Below are positions 9,201 to 17,407 of a DNA stretch of 64,000 nucleotides, one piece after another (the stretch's first letter is position 1; the number at the start of each line of letters is the position of its first letter). Origin of the DNA: Chitinophaga pinensis. GTDB lineage: Bacteria > Pseudomonadota > Gammaproteobacteria > Burkholderiales > Burkholderiaceae_C. The stretch is taken from assembly GCA_943326015.2 (NCBI GenBank), contig CALPRQ020000018.1, positions 1 through 64,000 of the forward strand, written 5' to 3'. Made by a program: the position numbers and the translations under genes. The notes below the pieces were generated by a model. That model was not told the DNA's origin. It worked only from the letters and a program-made list of their open reading frames with translations, and ran no database searches.

Positions 9201-9764
9201 GCGCGTGTCGTTGAGGCGGTTCGAGGTCTCGCGCCGGCGCTCCTTGTACTTGGAGACCCCCGCGGCCTCCTCCAGGAACAGGCGCAACTCCTCGGGCCGG
9301 CTTTCGATGATGCGGCTGATGGTGCCCTGGCCGATGATGGCGTAGGCGCGCGGCCCCAGGCCGGTGCCGAGAAACACGTCCTGCACGTCGCGCCGGCGCA
9401 CCGGCTGGCCGTTGATGTAATAGCTGCTGGTGCCATCGCGCGTCAGCACGCGGCGCACCGCGATCTCGGCGTACTGGCTCCACTGGCCGCCGGCACGGTG
9501 ATCGGCGTTCTCGAAAACGAGCTCGACGCTGGAGCGGCTGGCCGGCTTGCGCTGGGTCGTACCGTTGAAGATCACGTCCTGCATCGACTCGCCGCGCAGC
9601 TCGCTGGCCTTGGATTCGCCCAGCACCCAGCGCACCGCGTCCATGATGTTGGACTTGCCGCAGCCGTTCGGCCCCACCACGCCGACCAGCCGACCGGGCA
9701 GGTTGAAGGTGGTGGGATCGGCGAAGGACTTGAAGCCGGAAAGCTTGATGGTGTGGAGGCGCAC
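6240..9764 (-). CDS. smc: Chromosome partition protein SMC
   Basis: ATP-driven chromosome condensation and segregation, acting as a homodimer with ScpA/ScpB. The protein has about 1174 residues: N-terminal ATPase half with GPNGCGKS near residues 31-38, a long coiled coil rich in Glu/Gln/Arg/Leu, a hinge near the middle (around LDGLQGLWTRLQVEPGWEVAVESAL), a second coiled coil, and a C-terminal half with the LSGGEKALTA signature and FCLLDEVDAPLDD Walker B. The GTG at 9764 (MRLHTIKLSGFKSF) matches the family N-terminus; an upstream TTG at 9803 would add 13 atypical residues. The CRISPR array ends only 96 bases upstream on the same strand. Confidence 0.95.
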   Translation of the reverse strand: MRLHTIKLSGFKSFADPTTFNLPGRLVGVVGPNGCGKSNIMDAVRWVLGESKASELRGESMQDVIFNGTTQRKPASRSSVELVFENADHRAGGQWSQYAEIAVRRVLTRDGTSSYYINGQPVRRRDVQDVFLGTGLGPRAYAIIGQGTISRIIESRPEELRLFLEEAAGVSKYKERRRETSNRLNDTRENLLRVDDILRELNANLDKLEKQAEVATRYHQLQSQVSLRQQQLWFLKRREAEVELARVRAEGLQALNELESRMADLRRTEADLEAIRQAHYDAGDLVNQAQGRLYEAGAEVARLEAEIRYVVEGRTRVLQRLDQLKEQIAQWQQRQEDAEVELEHLAEQNESAAEQAEILAAQCEEQAAQLPALEDALRRAQGQAQQQRVSVTQVQQAIQVLAAEQRGIAEQSRQLQQRRERLAADAKALAAPDEHRLHALREQLEAVSEQRDQSQARLEELQELQPRLEQERREAQAAVNREGKWQADLSARLEALKSLQDKLKTDGKLKPWLSRQGLDGLQGLWTRLQVEPGWEVAVESALRERMGALEVSQLERLAAFAADAPPAKLSFFCLPSNMSLTQLEAPTGLQALSRRLRLHDAGLQALLSEWLAGCWCADELDTALAARARLALGQAIWTPAGHSVGAHHLAFYAPDSEQSGLLARAQEIDNLDKQLRAQTLIHDESRHALARAESAYADASQRLGQSRREAQESQSRAHELEVEVLRLAQQAEQARARREQIEQDLAELDDQLEAMQERHLTAEGRFEELDLQLADSQERHAQLEDRVIDAERRLAQAREQLRSLERQAQEATFSERSLQARRSELQRAVETARQQAGTLADELQRARDELARLSDAAAQGGLQDALDARLQREQELAAQRSQYDELTARLRASDERRQHNERELDPLRARITEFQLKEQAAQLGLEQHSQALAEAGADLDSLAAGIEGEGVKLHGLQAEIDRGQREITALGAVNLAALDELSSARERKQFLDSQSADLNEAMQTLEDAIRKIDGETRELLGSTFETVNGHFSRMFPDLFGGGQARLIMTGDEILDAGVQVMAQPPGKKNQTIHLLSGGEKALTAIALVFAIFQLNPAPFCLLDEVDAPLDDANTERYAKLVARMSGETQFLFISHNKIAMEMAQQLIGVTMQEQGVSRIVAVDMETAAGMMETV

Positions 9765-9860
9765 GGAAACCAGGCTGGGAGGAAACCGCCGATTATCCCG
9801 CAAGGCATGCGGCAGTGCAGCAGGAATCCCTCACCGATTCCGCTGGACGCCTAGTGTCGA

Positions 9861-11355
9861 AGGACTATCCCCGCGTGCGCGGGGGAACCCTGTGCCGCAG
9901 CTTCTTCCGCGACGGCGAGGTGGGACTATCCCCGCGTGCGCGGGGGAACCTGCAAAGACGGGACCAATGCTTGACTGGCGGGGGGACTATCCCCGCGTGC
10001 GCGGGGGAACCCGACCCGCGCAGCTACGGCAGCAAGAACCCCGGGGACTATCCCCGCGTGCGCGGGGGAACCCTTGGAGTCCTGCTCGTCCGGGCGGGCC
10101 TCGTGGGACTATCCCCGCGTGCGCGGGGGAACCGGTATCCAGTACGCGATCCAGCATTTCGACGAGGGACTATCCCCGCGTGCGCGGGGGAACCCATACC
10201 TGCTGCATGTCCAGCCCGTGCTGCGCGGGACTATCCCCGCGTGCGCGGGGGAACCATCGAAGGCTCGCCTTCTCCGTTGCCCTCGTAGGGACTATCCCCG
10301 CGTGCGCGGGGGAACCTACTGGCTTGCTGAAGGTAGGGCGCTCGCCGTGGGACTATCCCCGCGTGCGCGGGGGAACCGCCCAGCCAGTCGACCAGTTCCT
10401 TGGCTTTCGGGGACTATCCCCGCGTGCGCGGGGGAACCCGCGCCGATCAGCACTGCGGTGCCGGGGCTCAGGGACTATCCCCGCGTGCGCGGGGGAACCA
10501 CGGAAGCAAGGTCAAGCGCAGCTATGGCCGCGGGACTATCCCCGCGTGCGCGGGGGAACCTCCAAGGCCTTGAGCGCCTCCTCGCGCACCTGGGGACTAT
10601 CCCCGCGTGCGCGGGGGAACCCATCACAGCCTTGTGCATGCCTTCCTGGTCAAGGGACTATCCCCGCGTGCGCGGGGGAACCGATGTCATTCCGCCGCCG
10701 ATGCCGGCCAGCAGGGGACTATCCCCGCGTGCGCGGGGGAACCGCGTTGACGAAAGCGCTGAACTCGCGCCCCTTGGGACTATCCCCGCGTGCGCGGGGG
10801 AACCCGGGGTTCCGCAGGCTCCCCTCCGAGCTCGAACGGACTATCCCCGCGTGCGCGGGGGAACCTGACAGATGGCGGCAAGTATTTCATCGTGGTCGGG
10901 ACTATCCCCGCGTGCGCGGGGGAACCATCGCCGGCCTGCCGTCCTTCGTCAAGGCTAAGGGACTATCCCCGCGTGCGCGGGGGAACCTCCTCCTTGAGTT
11001 GCTTGAACCTGGCGGCTAGGGGACTATCCCCGCGTGCGCGGGGGAACCATTTTGGGTCGGTCCTTCTTGAAAAGATGGTGGAGACTATCCCCGCGTGCGC
11101 GGGGGAACCGGAAAGCGATGAAGCTCAACCTCACACCCCGTGGGACTATCCCCGCGTGCGCGGGGGAACCTGAGGATCTGCAGGAACAGCGCCTTCACGC
11201 CGGGGACTATCCCCGCGTGCGCGGGGGAACCGGCACAAGGCCGGCAGCGGGCAGTTCGCTCCAGAGGGACTATCCCCGCGTGCGCGGGGGAACCGTGATG
11301 GTCAGGGCACCGGGGACCAGGGCCTCGGGACTATCCCCGCGTGCGCGGGGGAACC
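9861..11355 (-). CRISPR. Type I-E CRISPR array, 25 repeats and 24 spacers
   Basis: The 29-base repeat, read on the minus strand, starts GGTTCCCC, forms the hairpin CCCCGCGCACGCGGGG and ends ATAGTCCC, which is the likely 8-base crRNA handle. On the plus strand, repeat units begin at 9861 and recur every 61 bases up to 11204, then 63 and 61 bases, ending at 11355. Spacers are thus 32 bases except one of 34 between 11232 and 11265. The orientation follows from the handle (similar to ATAAACCG of E. coli) and from the leader and cas genes at the right-hand end. Repeats are nearly identical; the terminal base varies in units at 9861 and 10837, and the unit at 11081 has one change near that end. Confidence 0.98.
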
Positions 11356-11422
11356 TCTAGATCCTAACTGATTGATCCAGAAAAGAAACCTTCTGTAGTG
11401 CTGCTTGTTAAAGAGCGTAACT
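11356..11422 (-). promoter_or_regulatory. CRISPR leader with an IHF-like site
   Basis: A 67-base AT-richer stretch separates cas2 from the first repeat. It should contain the array promoter and the signals for spacer insertion. On the plus strand, TAACTGATTGATC at 11365-11377 matches the IHF consensus (YAANNNNTTGATW) at all but the last position. It lies about 10 bases from the first repeat, similar to the E. coli type I-E leader. Confidence 0.7.
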
Positions 11423-11716
11423 TCAAGACTTGCGAACGATCCACAAGCCGTCGAGCTCCACCAGCTCTTTGGAAGGTGTGCCCAAATAAGAGATACCGAC
11501 CCCACCTGTAGCATTGCTGTCGGCCCAGATCATGACGACACTACCCTCTCCTGTGGCGGCATACCAGTCACTCAGGATGGACCAGACCCGTTCTCGCACC
11601 CCCCTTGACAGCCGAGGGCTGACGTAGGTACAGGGCGCGACCTCCGGCATGACAGAGCCAAGAAAACCCCGGAATCGGTCAGGAACGTCACGAGTCACGA
11701 TCGTCACCAGCGCCAT
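11423..11716 (-). CDS. cas2: CRISPR adaptation protein Cas2 (type I-E)
   Basis: Forms the Cas1-Cas2 integrase core that inserts new spacers at the leader end. The 97-residue protein begins MALVTIVTRDVPDRFRGFL and contains VAPCTYVSPRLSRGVRERVW, which matches the Cas2e pattern of an initial beta strand, then a basic helix with RxRxW. It is the last cas gene before the leader, and its start overlaps the end of cas1 by 29 bases, so the two are probably translationally coupled. The C-terminus (LDGLWIVRKS) is of normal length; nothing looks broken. Confidence 0.94.
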   Translation of the reverse strand: MALVTIVTRDVPDRFRGFLGSVMPEVAPCTYVSPRLSRGVRERVWSILSDWYAATGEGSVVMIWADSNATGGVGISYLGTPSKELVELDGLWIVRKS

Positions 11717-12581
11717 GCTCTACCTCATCGACACGAAGAACCTGCTTGATCCGATCAATCATGGCCGGAATCAAGGCCTGCTGACGAAACACCCTGGCAG
11801 CCTCACGACGCACCACCCGATCCATCATCTCGTCAGTTTTCTCAACCTGTTTCACCGCGCTGAAAGCGATTGACAGGGTGGTCTGTTCCCTGAACAAGTC
11901 AGCGATGTAGAGCACAAACGACTGACCAGAATCCTCATGAATGAACCCAAGTTGCGGAATGGCTCCAAGTGCTTGCACTGCGATCGCCGCTGCCGACTGT
12001 ACTGCCGTGGCAGCATGGTTGATGGCCTGGTTGGGCAGGTCGTCGGCATCGGGATGACTGCGATCGAAACGGCGGCCATGCCATTGAATTCCGAACTTGT
12101 CGGCCATCAATTTGTATGTCACCTTGACCCGGCTCCCCTCGATGCCGCGCAAGGTATCCAGATCACGATGCGGCAGCACCTCACCGAGGCGAAGGGCGTA
12201 CATATGCCGGGCAACGCTGATGCGACGCCTGGGGTTTCCCCATAATTCAGCCTGACGCCTGGCTACGTCGGAGCGATCAGGCAGCAGGGGCGGTGCGGTA
12301 TAGCTGCGCACACCATCCGTCCCTACCGCCGCCAGCAAAGTGCCATGCCGGGCCAGCAAACGCAGTGCGTCGTGAGACACGGTACTGCCCGGACCCAGCA
12401 GGATCATGGACACGGCCTGATGTGGAATCTGGTCGGTCATGGGGGTCAGCGTGTCCTTGCCGCGCAGGAAATGCAGACAACCGCTAATCACGCACAACTC
12501 GCCGCGCTCCAGCCAGATCAGGCCATGCCGGTCGACATGCGGAATCCGGGCAGTTTCAAGCCCAAGCCTACCCTTGAGCAT
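11688..12581 (-). CDS. cas1: CRISPR adaptation integrase Cas1 (type I-E)
   Basis: Metal-dependent integrase that joins protospacers to the first repeat together with Cas2. The protein has 297 residues, normal for Cas1e. The three metal-ligand regions are present: LRGIEGSRVK (Glu), LGFIHEDSGQSFVL (His) and YIADLFR (Asp). The N-terminal beta domain is followed by the helical catalytic domain. It begins 3 bases after the cas6e stop codon and overlaps cas2, consistent with one operon. All catalytic residues being intact argues that adaptation is still possible. Confidence 0.96.
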   Translation of the reverse strand: MLKGRLGLETARIPHVDRHGLIWLERGELCVISGCLHFLRGKDTLTPMTDQIPHQAVSMILLGPGSTVSHDALRLLARHGTLLAAVGTDGVRSYTAPPLLPDRSDVARRQAELWGNPRRRISVARHMYALRLGEVLPHRDLDTLRGIEGSRVKVTYKLMADKFGIQWHGRRFDRSHPDADDLPNQAINHAATAVQSAAAIAVQALGAIPQLGFIHEDSGQSFVLYIADLFREQTTLSIAFSAVKQVEKTDEMMDRVVRREAARVFRQQALIPAMIDRIKQVLRVDEVEHGAGDDRDS

Positions 12582-12584
12582 GAT

Positions 12585-13322
12585 TCAGTCCCAGCGCATA
12601 ACAGCCGGTTTGAGCAGCAGCATGCCGAAACCGAAAGCCCGATGACGTCCGAGACCTCGAGCAAGCAGCTGAGCAAACGCTACTCCAGACTGCACCTGCA
12701 GTACGCCGTTAAACACAGCATCCGGCCCCGTGACAGGCTGCTTGAGCCTGGTACCGACCTTATCTGACGCGGCGCGGCGGATGACTGAAGTCAGACTGAA
12801 CTCCGCCAAGCTCGACTCAAGCAGGACAGCAGCCTCACTCAGTTGCTGGGCAAGCCAGTTACGATAAACGGCCTCACGGGTCAGTTGGACATCCGGTTGC
12901 CGAATCGCAGCCGACAGGAAGGCATCAAGCTCCCGGCCTTCCTTGCGCACGATGGGTCTCACTCGCACCTCGAACCCCAGCATTTGCCCGGTTTTCCAGA
13001 CTTGAGGGAAGGGGCGGATCAGCAAACCAGACGATCCGTCGCACACGTCCAGTCCCAGCATCAGTGCCAACTCAGGTACAGCCAATGCAGCAGCGGCATG
13101 CAACTCAGCGGCCGGCACGGTACTGTAGGCCAGCAAACCCTGGCCGGTGCGGTAGCTGAACGGCTGGGGAGCCAGTTCGGCCCAGACCGCCTTGAGTGCG
13201 GCATGAAAAGCGTAGCCCAGATCGCCCTGCCCTCTTTCAGGCAACAAACGATGACGCTGAGCCCAAGGCAGCAAGCGGCGCAAGTCTGGTCGAAGGTGCA
13301 TCAAATTCAGCGGCTGGTTCAT
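12585..13322 (-). CDS. cas6e: crRNA-processing endoribonuclease Cas6e (CasE)
   Basis: Cuts the pre-crRNA below the repeat hairpin and stays bound to the crRNA 3' end within Cascade. The protein has 245 residues with two ferredoxin-like halves. The expected general-acid His is in GYAFHAALKA, near residue 40, and the C-terminal glycine-rich loop reads GLGRHRAFGFGMLLL, typical of Cas6 proteins. The ATG overlaps the cas5 stop codon as ATGA. It fits the palindromic repeat of the adjacent array. Confidence 0.94.
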   Translation of the reverse strand: MNQPLNLMHLRPDLRRLLPWAQRHRLLPERGQGDLGYAFHAALKAVWAELAPQPFSYRTGQGLLAYSTVPAAELHAAAALAVPELALMLGLDVCDGSSGLLIRPFPQVWKTGQMLGFEVRVRPIVRKEGRELDAFLSAAIRQPDVQLTREAVYRNWLAQQLSEAAVLLESSLAEFSLTSVIRRAASDKVGTRLKQPVTGPDAVFNGVLQVQSGVAFAQLLARGLGRHRAFGFGMLLLKPAVMRWD

Positions 13323-14032
13323 GCAATCTCCTTCGGCTGCGTGGGCTGCAAAACCCCTTCGCGCACGGGTCGCCAGCCTCCATGTACACCGCTGATCCAG
13401 TTGCGTTCATCGCAGACATCAAGACAACGGTCATACGGCAAGCTGCCCTCGCCATCGGGCCATTGCGCCCGGGTTTCCCGCGACAACGGGACTGCCGCCT
13501 GCAAGGCGGCCAGGATACTCTCGGCCTCGATCCAGCCGGCCATGAGCCGCTGCGTGGGCAGGCAACCCTTGCGGCCGATGAACAGCGGTCTCGCAGGCCG
13601 GTCTAGGGCATAAGCCAGATCCTGCAACGTCGGCGTCTCATCTGCCGACTGAAGTCGCAGCACCAGCAAAACATTCATGTCGGCGTGATAGTCACGGTAG
13701 CGCAGATGTGGCCCCGCATAGGTGCCCGCTCCACCGGCACGTCCCTCGGGAACACCCCTGGTGGTCCAGCCTTGGTCGTTGGCCTGGAGCTGTGCCGTCT
13801 GAAAATCGGTCAGGCGACGGCCAGATGTATCCAGTCTGGCCCCCATCTGCAGGCGTTGCTGCAATCGGTTGTGCCGCTCGCCCTCTCCACGATCCCAGCC
13901 CAGAGCGCTGGCGAGCAAGCCCGTCACCATGGACAGGGCCGGGAAATCGCGGATCACGCCCAGGTTGTCTATCGCCTCGCCACCGAAGGCAATGAGCGGC
14001 GCCTCCAGTCGCAACAGCAAGTGCAGTGCCAT
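13319..14032 (-). CDS. cas5: Cascade subunit Cas5e (CasD)
   Basis: Binds the crRNA 5' handle and links Cas8e to the Cas7 backbone in Cascade. From the ATG at 14032 the protein has 237 residues (MALHLLLRLEAPLIAFGGEA). This start lies one base after the cas7 stop codon; a longer in-frame reading into cas7 has no family resemblance. Characteristic Cas5e parts are MVTGLLASALGWDRGE near residue 40 and YRDYHADMNVLLVLRL, followed by PLFIGRKGCLPTQRL. The C-terminal segment with VCDERNWISGVHGGWRPVREG is complete. Confidence 0.93.
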   Translation of the reverse strand: MALHLLLRLEAPLIAFGGEAIDNLGVIRDFPALSMVTGLLASALGWDRGEGERHNRLQQRLQMGARLDTSGRRLTDFQTAQLQANDQGWTTRGVPEGRAGGAGTYAGPHLRYRDYHADMNVLLVLRLQSADETPTLQDLAYALDRPARPLFIGRKGCLPTQRLMAGWIEAESILAALQAAVPLSRETRAQWPDGEGSLPYDRCLDVCDERNWISGVHGGWRPVREGVLQPTQPKEIA

Positions 14033-14033
14033 C

Positions 14034-15215
14034 TCAGGCACCCTGGATGATGCGTTCTTGCGTCCACTGCGCCAGCGCAGCCAGGGACATGCGCTCGGCA
14101 CCAGACACGTGCACATCCTCGACGCTCAAGAAACGCCGCTGACAGGGGGCGCCATAAGCAGTATCCAGCCGGCCCAGTTCGTCCGAAAGTTGTTCCACTG
14201 CTCGTTCACGAATGCGGCCATCCTTCAGGCCAAGGGCGTTCTGATAAGCGCCTGCGAGGCTGCGCGGTTGCCAGTCGCCGGCCTCGACCAGCATGAACTT
14301 GGCCCACTCGAACGGTGCCGTGCTGCCGCGCTTGGCGCCGGGACTGACAGTGGCGATCAAGTGCAACAGATGATGCACCACTTGGGCAGCCAGCTCCCGC
14401 CTTGCGGGCTCGACCTTGAAACAATCCTGGATGACGACTCCTTCGAGATTGGCTACGAGCTGCGGCACATCGACCACGACATAGCCGTAGTAGAGGCCTG
14501 AAGCCAGTTCGGTGTCGAAGATGCCGGCAGAGCCCTGTTCACCGGCTTCGCGCAACAGGTCATCCACCACGGTGAAATAGTCGTTTTCGACTTGTGCCTC
14601 GTGCACGGTGAAGGCATGCGCCACGTAGACGGCGGCATCACGGCTGGCCAGCACGTCGGAGGTAACCATGCGTCCGAACAACGCGGACTCCAGGCCGGAG
14701 CCGAGCTTCATGGCTTCGATGTTCTTCTTTTCGTCCTTCAACGCTTGAGCAACGGCCGCCTTGAGCGCCTTGACCTCCTCATGCTCCTGCGCAAGCGCTA
14801 CGCATTTGGCCACCAGATAGTCACGCTCGGCCTGACCGAGCAACACCGCCTGCCCGGTGCTGAGCGCATCCTCACCAGTCGGATTCTTGCCGGCCTTGTC
14901 GAGCAAGCCGGCATTACGCATGGCTTCGATAGCGGCTTGCGCCAACGCTTCGCTGATGCCTTGCTGGACCATCAAGTCGCGCAGATGTCGCGGCAACTCG
15001 CGCGAGCGGATTGCCATCGGCAAGCCCAGGGACTTGAGCGCAAAGGCGTCGTCAGCCACGCGCCAGTGACGCTTGAGGCACTGCGACGAAATGCGCGTGC
15101 GGATCTTGTCACCATAGGGAAGGCGCTTGGCCAGCCCGGCATCGTCGCGGTTTAGCAAAGCGGCCGGGTAATTGTGCAATGTGTGGATCTGGATGAAGCG
15201 GGGCAAGGTGTTCAT
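14034..15215 (-). CDS. cas7: Cascade backbone subunit Cas7e (CasC/Cse4)
   Basis: Six copies form the crRNA-binding backbone of Cascade. The protein has 393 residues, slightly longer than the E. coli protein. It opens with FIQIHTLHNYPAALLNRDDAGLAK and RTRISSQCLKRHWR, both highly typical of Cas7e, and contains SALFGRMVTSD and AAVYVAHAFTVHEAQVENDYF. A Lys/Glu-rich helical insertion around residues 130-165 probably accounts for the extra length. It is separated from cse2 by 34 bases and coupled to cas5 downstream. Confidence 0.95.
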   Translation of the reverse strand: MNTLPRFIQIHTLHNYPAALLNRDDAGLAKRLPYGDKIRTRISSQCLKRHWRVADDAFALKSLGLPMAIRSRELPRHLRDLMVQQGISEALAQAAIEAMRNAGLLDKAGKNPTGEDALSTGQAVLLGQAERDYLVAKCVALAQEHEEVKALKAAVAQALKDEKKNIEAMKLGSGLESALFGRMVTSDVLASRDAAVYVAHAFTVHEAQVENDYFTVVDDLLREAGEQGSAGIFDTELASGLYYGYVVVDVPQLVANLEGVVIQDCFKVEPARRELAAQVVHHLLHLIATVSPGAKRGSTAPFEWAKFMLVEAGDWQPRSLAGAYQNALGLKDGRIRERAVEQLSDELGRLDTAYGAPCQRRFLSVEDVHVSGAERMSLAALAQWTQERIIQGA

Positions 15216-15249
15216 GGTCGGTTCTCGAACGGGTCAATGACAATAGAGA

Positions 15250-15801
15250 TCAAGCCTTGCCTTGGCGGGCCTGGGCGCCGTAATAGTCGCCTGCGATACG
15301 CAGACGCCGGTTCTCGACTGCGGACTGATCGTCAGGATCAGTCGAGGCGTCCTTGAGAATCAACTCACCGAGTTCATGCCAGTTGGGCCTGACCTGCCTG
15401 CTGGCAAGCAGGCGCAACAGGCGGGGCACGACCTGCAGCAAGGCATCGCCACGGGAAACCAGCAGCCGGGTTACGCGCGATTCAGCCACTCCGGCCTGCA
15501 GTAACTGCCTGCCCAAACGCCCCTTGCCGTCATGACCGGCCTGTGCCATGCCATGCGCCAGCAGCGCCCAGCGCTGCCAGGTCTCGACGCGCCAGGTTTC
15601 TGGCTCCAGGCCGGAAACCACCAGTGCTCGCGCAAGGGCCGCCATCTGGTGTGGCTGCATGGCTTCGGGGGACAGACGCGCGAGTGCAGCCCGGCTGGCG
15701 ATGTCGGCATGTTCAATATGGTTGGCCAACTGGCTTATGGGATTGACTCGCTTTTCTTGCGGTGGGGGAACTTGAGACTCGATCAAGTCAGGCTGGCTCA
15801 T
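15250..15801 (-). CDS. casB: Cascade small subunit Cse2 (CasB)
   Basis: Two copies stabilise the R-loop and the displaced strand in Cascade. The 183-residue, largely helical protein has the usual Cse2 composition with many Arg and Leu (RRLAR-type helices such as RLGRQLLQAGVAESRVTRLLVSRGD). Its length matches the family and it lies in the standard place between cas8e and cas7. The start overlaps the end of cas8e by 14 bases. A Pro/Gln-rich leader of about 18 residues precedes the helical core. Identification rests on both pattern and context. Confidence 0.9.
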   Translation of the reverse strand: MSQPDLIESQVPPPQEKRVNPISQLANHIEHADIASRAALARLSPEAMQPHQMAALARALVVSGLEPETWRVETWQRWALLAHGMAQAGHDGKGRLGRQLLQAGVAESRVTRLLVSRGDALLQVVPRLLRLLASRQVRPNWHELGELILKDASTDPDDQSAVENRRLRIAGDYYGAQARQGKA

Positions 15802-17407
15802 GGTTTTCCTCAGTCATGTCGGATTGGCGGGACTTGAGTGCCGCTGCGAGGTCGGGGAACTTTGGACTTCTCAAGGTACTTCGCAATTTTGCTATAGCCT
15901 CTGACTGCGCTCTATAGCGCAACTGCGCGCTACGGGGACCGGCAAGAAATGCAGAACACAAAACTTCTTCTGCACGGATTGACAGTGTCACGAGCCAAGC
16001 ATCCCAGACTTTATTAGGGTGCTCGGACTCTATCTGCCCCGATAGATCTTCAAAAAACGAAGTATCACATATTTTTTCAAAATACTTAGCGTATCTAGAG
16101 GTAATATTCTCGATCGACTTCGCTGCATCAATTTCTCCCGAATCCTTTTTCTTAGCTCTGGAAAAAAGAACAAGAAGAGCTGGCCAAAGTGCTTTTGAAG
16201 TAATTTCATGAATTATCTGCACCCGATGACTCGCGATTCTAGCCAGTTGATCTACCTTTCCTGATCGCAGTATCGCCGCCATCCTTCCCCCTACGTTTAT
16301 CGATCGCTCATGATAGCCTGAATTGGTGTTTTTCTCCCCCCATGCGATGCTCTGCATCAAAATTCGAAGACCACACTCTCCATCATTCAGTTTTATCTTC
16401 ATGGCGGGAGAAAACCGTAACTGTCCAGGAATAATCATTTTGACTGCTATCGCATAACTAATGCCACCTGACCTAATCGTGACGACCCTCTCTCCATCTT
16501 TTCCTGTCTCTATAGGAGACCAAATATCACCGGTTAGACCGCCCTGAATTTTTCCGACCCTGGGATTTGGCGTAGTCGCTGATCGGCACTGAACTTCGCC
16601 CGACATGAAAACCAGCCTTACACGGCGCGTCACTTCCAAGTAAAAAGGATTTAGTTTTGACGGATTCAAACACGACTCCATTAAACTATCCCATGGAACA
16701 AGCCATATCAATTTTAGACCATCATTACAAAATCCAAAATCCTCACAAATTTTCAAGCGGGACTCAAGCAAAATCCGAACATCCCTTGCCCAGCGAGCAC
16801 CATATCCACCAACCGGGACAACACCAACACCAAGTCGTCGCCCCCAGCCACCATTCATTCTTGAGGATTCTTTGTATGAGCCACTATCGCTTGGCGACTG
16901 AGTTTGCAAACTAATTAAAGAAAATACCCAATCATCTTCTCGCGCCCCCACCATCCTCTGTGATTTTAGATCATGGTTTTTTGAGGTCTTAATTACATCC
17001 AGCTCATCAGGAGCCAAGAGGCATTTCCAACTCTCATTAAAATCGAACACCAATACAGGAGCCTGCATGAAAGCAGGCCTCTGCGGCGGACTGACCAGAC
17101 ACCAGGCTGCGCCATCCGGGTCGTCAGGCGTCAAGGCCATCAGCGCTGTGTCCCATTCGACCGCGGTCTCGAAAGGCTCGTCACGCTCCGCCTGGTGCAG
17201 CGCAATCGCCGCGAGCTGAACCAGAAAGGCATGCCAGGGATGGCGCTGATGAGGGCGCAACGCCGGAAAGTCACGCACTTCGTCCCGATTCATGGCAGCG
17301 AACAGTTCGGGCAAGTTCGCAGCCACGGTGTCGCCAGCAGCCACGGTTCGGTAATGCAACAGGCGCTCCCGCAGCAAGTTGCCATGGAGCAGTTCAGCTT
17401 GGGTCAC
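15788..17407 (-). CDS. casA: Cascade large subunit Cas8e (Cse1/CasA), compositionally mosaic
   Basis: Recognises the PAM, starts target unwinding and recruits Cas3. The 539-residue protein starts with GTG at 17407, overlapping the cas3 stop codon. The N-terminal 115 residues (including FPALRPHQRHPWHAFLVQLAAIALH) and the extreme C-terminus are GC-rich like the neighbours. The section from about 15870 to 17060 is much more AT-rich: 18 of 60 bases are G or C at 16681-16740 and 23 of 60 at 16141-16200, against 40 of 60 at 17101-17160. The frame is open throughout. The family call rests on the N-terminal motifs, size and gene order; the AT-rich centre, which should contain the PAM-sensing loops, is divergent. 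Confidence 0.9.
   Translation of the reverse strand: MTQAELLHGNLLRERLLHYRTVAAGDTVAANLPELFAAMNRDEVRDFPALRPHQRHPWHAFLVQLAAIALHQAERDEPFETAVEWDTALMALTPDDPDGAAWCLVSPPQRPAFMQAPVLVFDFNESWKCLLAPDELDVIKTSKNHDLKSQRMVGAREDDWVFSLISLQTQSPSDSGSYKESSRMNGGWGRRLGVGVVPVGGYGARWARDVRILLESRLKICEDFGFCNDGLKLIWLVPWDSLMESCLNPSKLNPFYLEVTRRVRLVFMSGEVQCRSATTPNPRVGKIQGGLTGDIWSPIETGKDGERVVTIRSGGISYAIAVKMIIPGQLRFSPAMKIKLNDGECGLRILMQSIAWGEKNTNSGYHERSINVGGRMAAILRSGKVDQLARIASHRVQIIHEITSKALWPALLVLFSRAKKKDSGEIDAAKSIENITSRYAKYFEKICDTSFFEDLSGQIESEHPNKVWDAWLVTLSIRAEEVLCSAFLAGPRSAQLRYRAQSEAIAKLRSTLRSPKFPDLAAALKSRQSDMTEENHEPA

Noticed and set aside
9547-11173. Open frames through the CRISPR array with repeated LSPRARGN or PRVRGGT units
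   Set aside because: These peptides are translations of the CRISPR repeat in different frames; the 61-base period and spacer variety show an array, not a repeat protein.
9890-11326. Self-targeting spacers against genes in this window
   Set aside because: Comparing spacers by eye with the flanking genes gave only short matches of about 12-13 bases in GC-rich words, which are expected by chance.
16657-16914. An 85-codon plus-strand ORF inside cas8e
   Set aside because: It is antisense to an intact Cas8e frame, has no ribosome binding site and no recognisable features; the AT-rich DNA simply lacks stops there.
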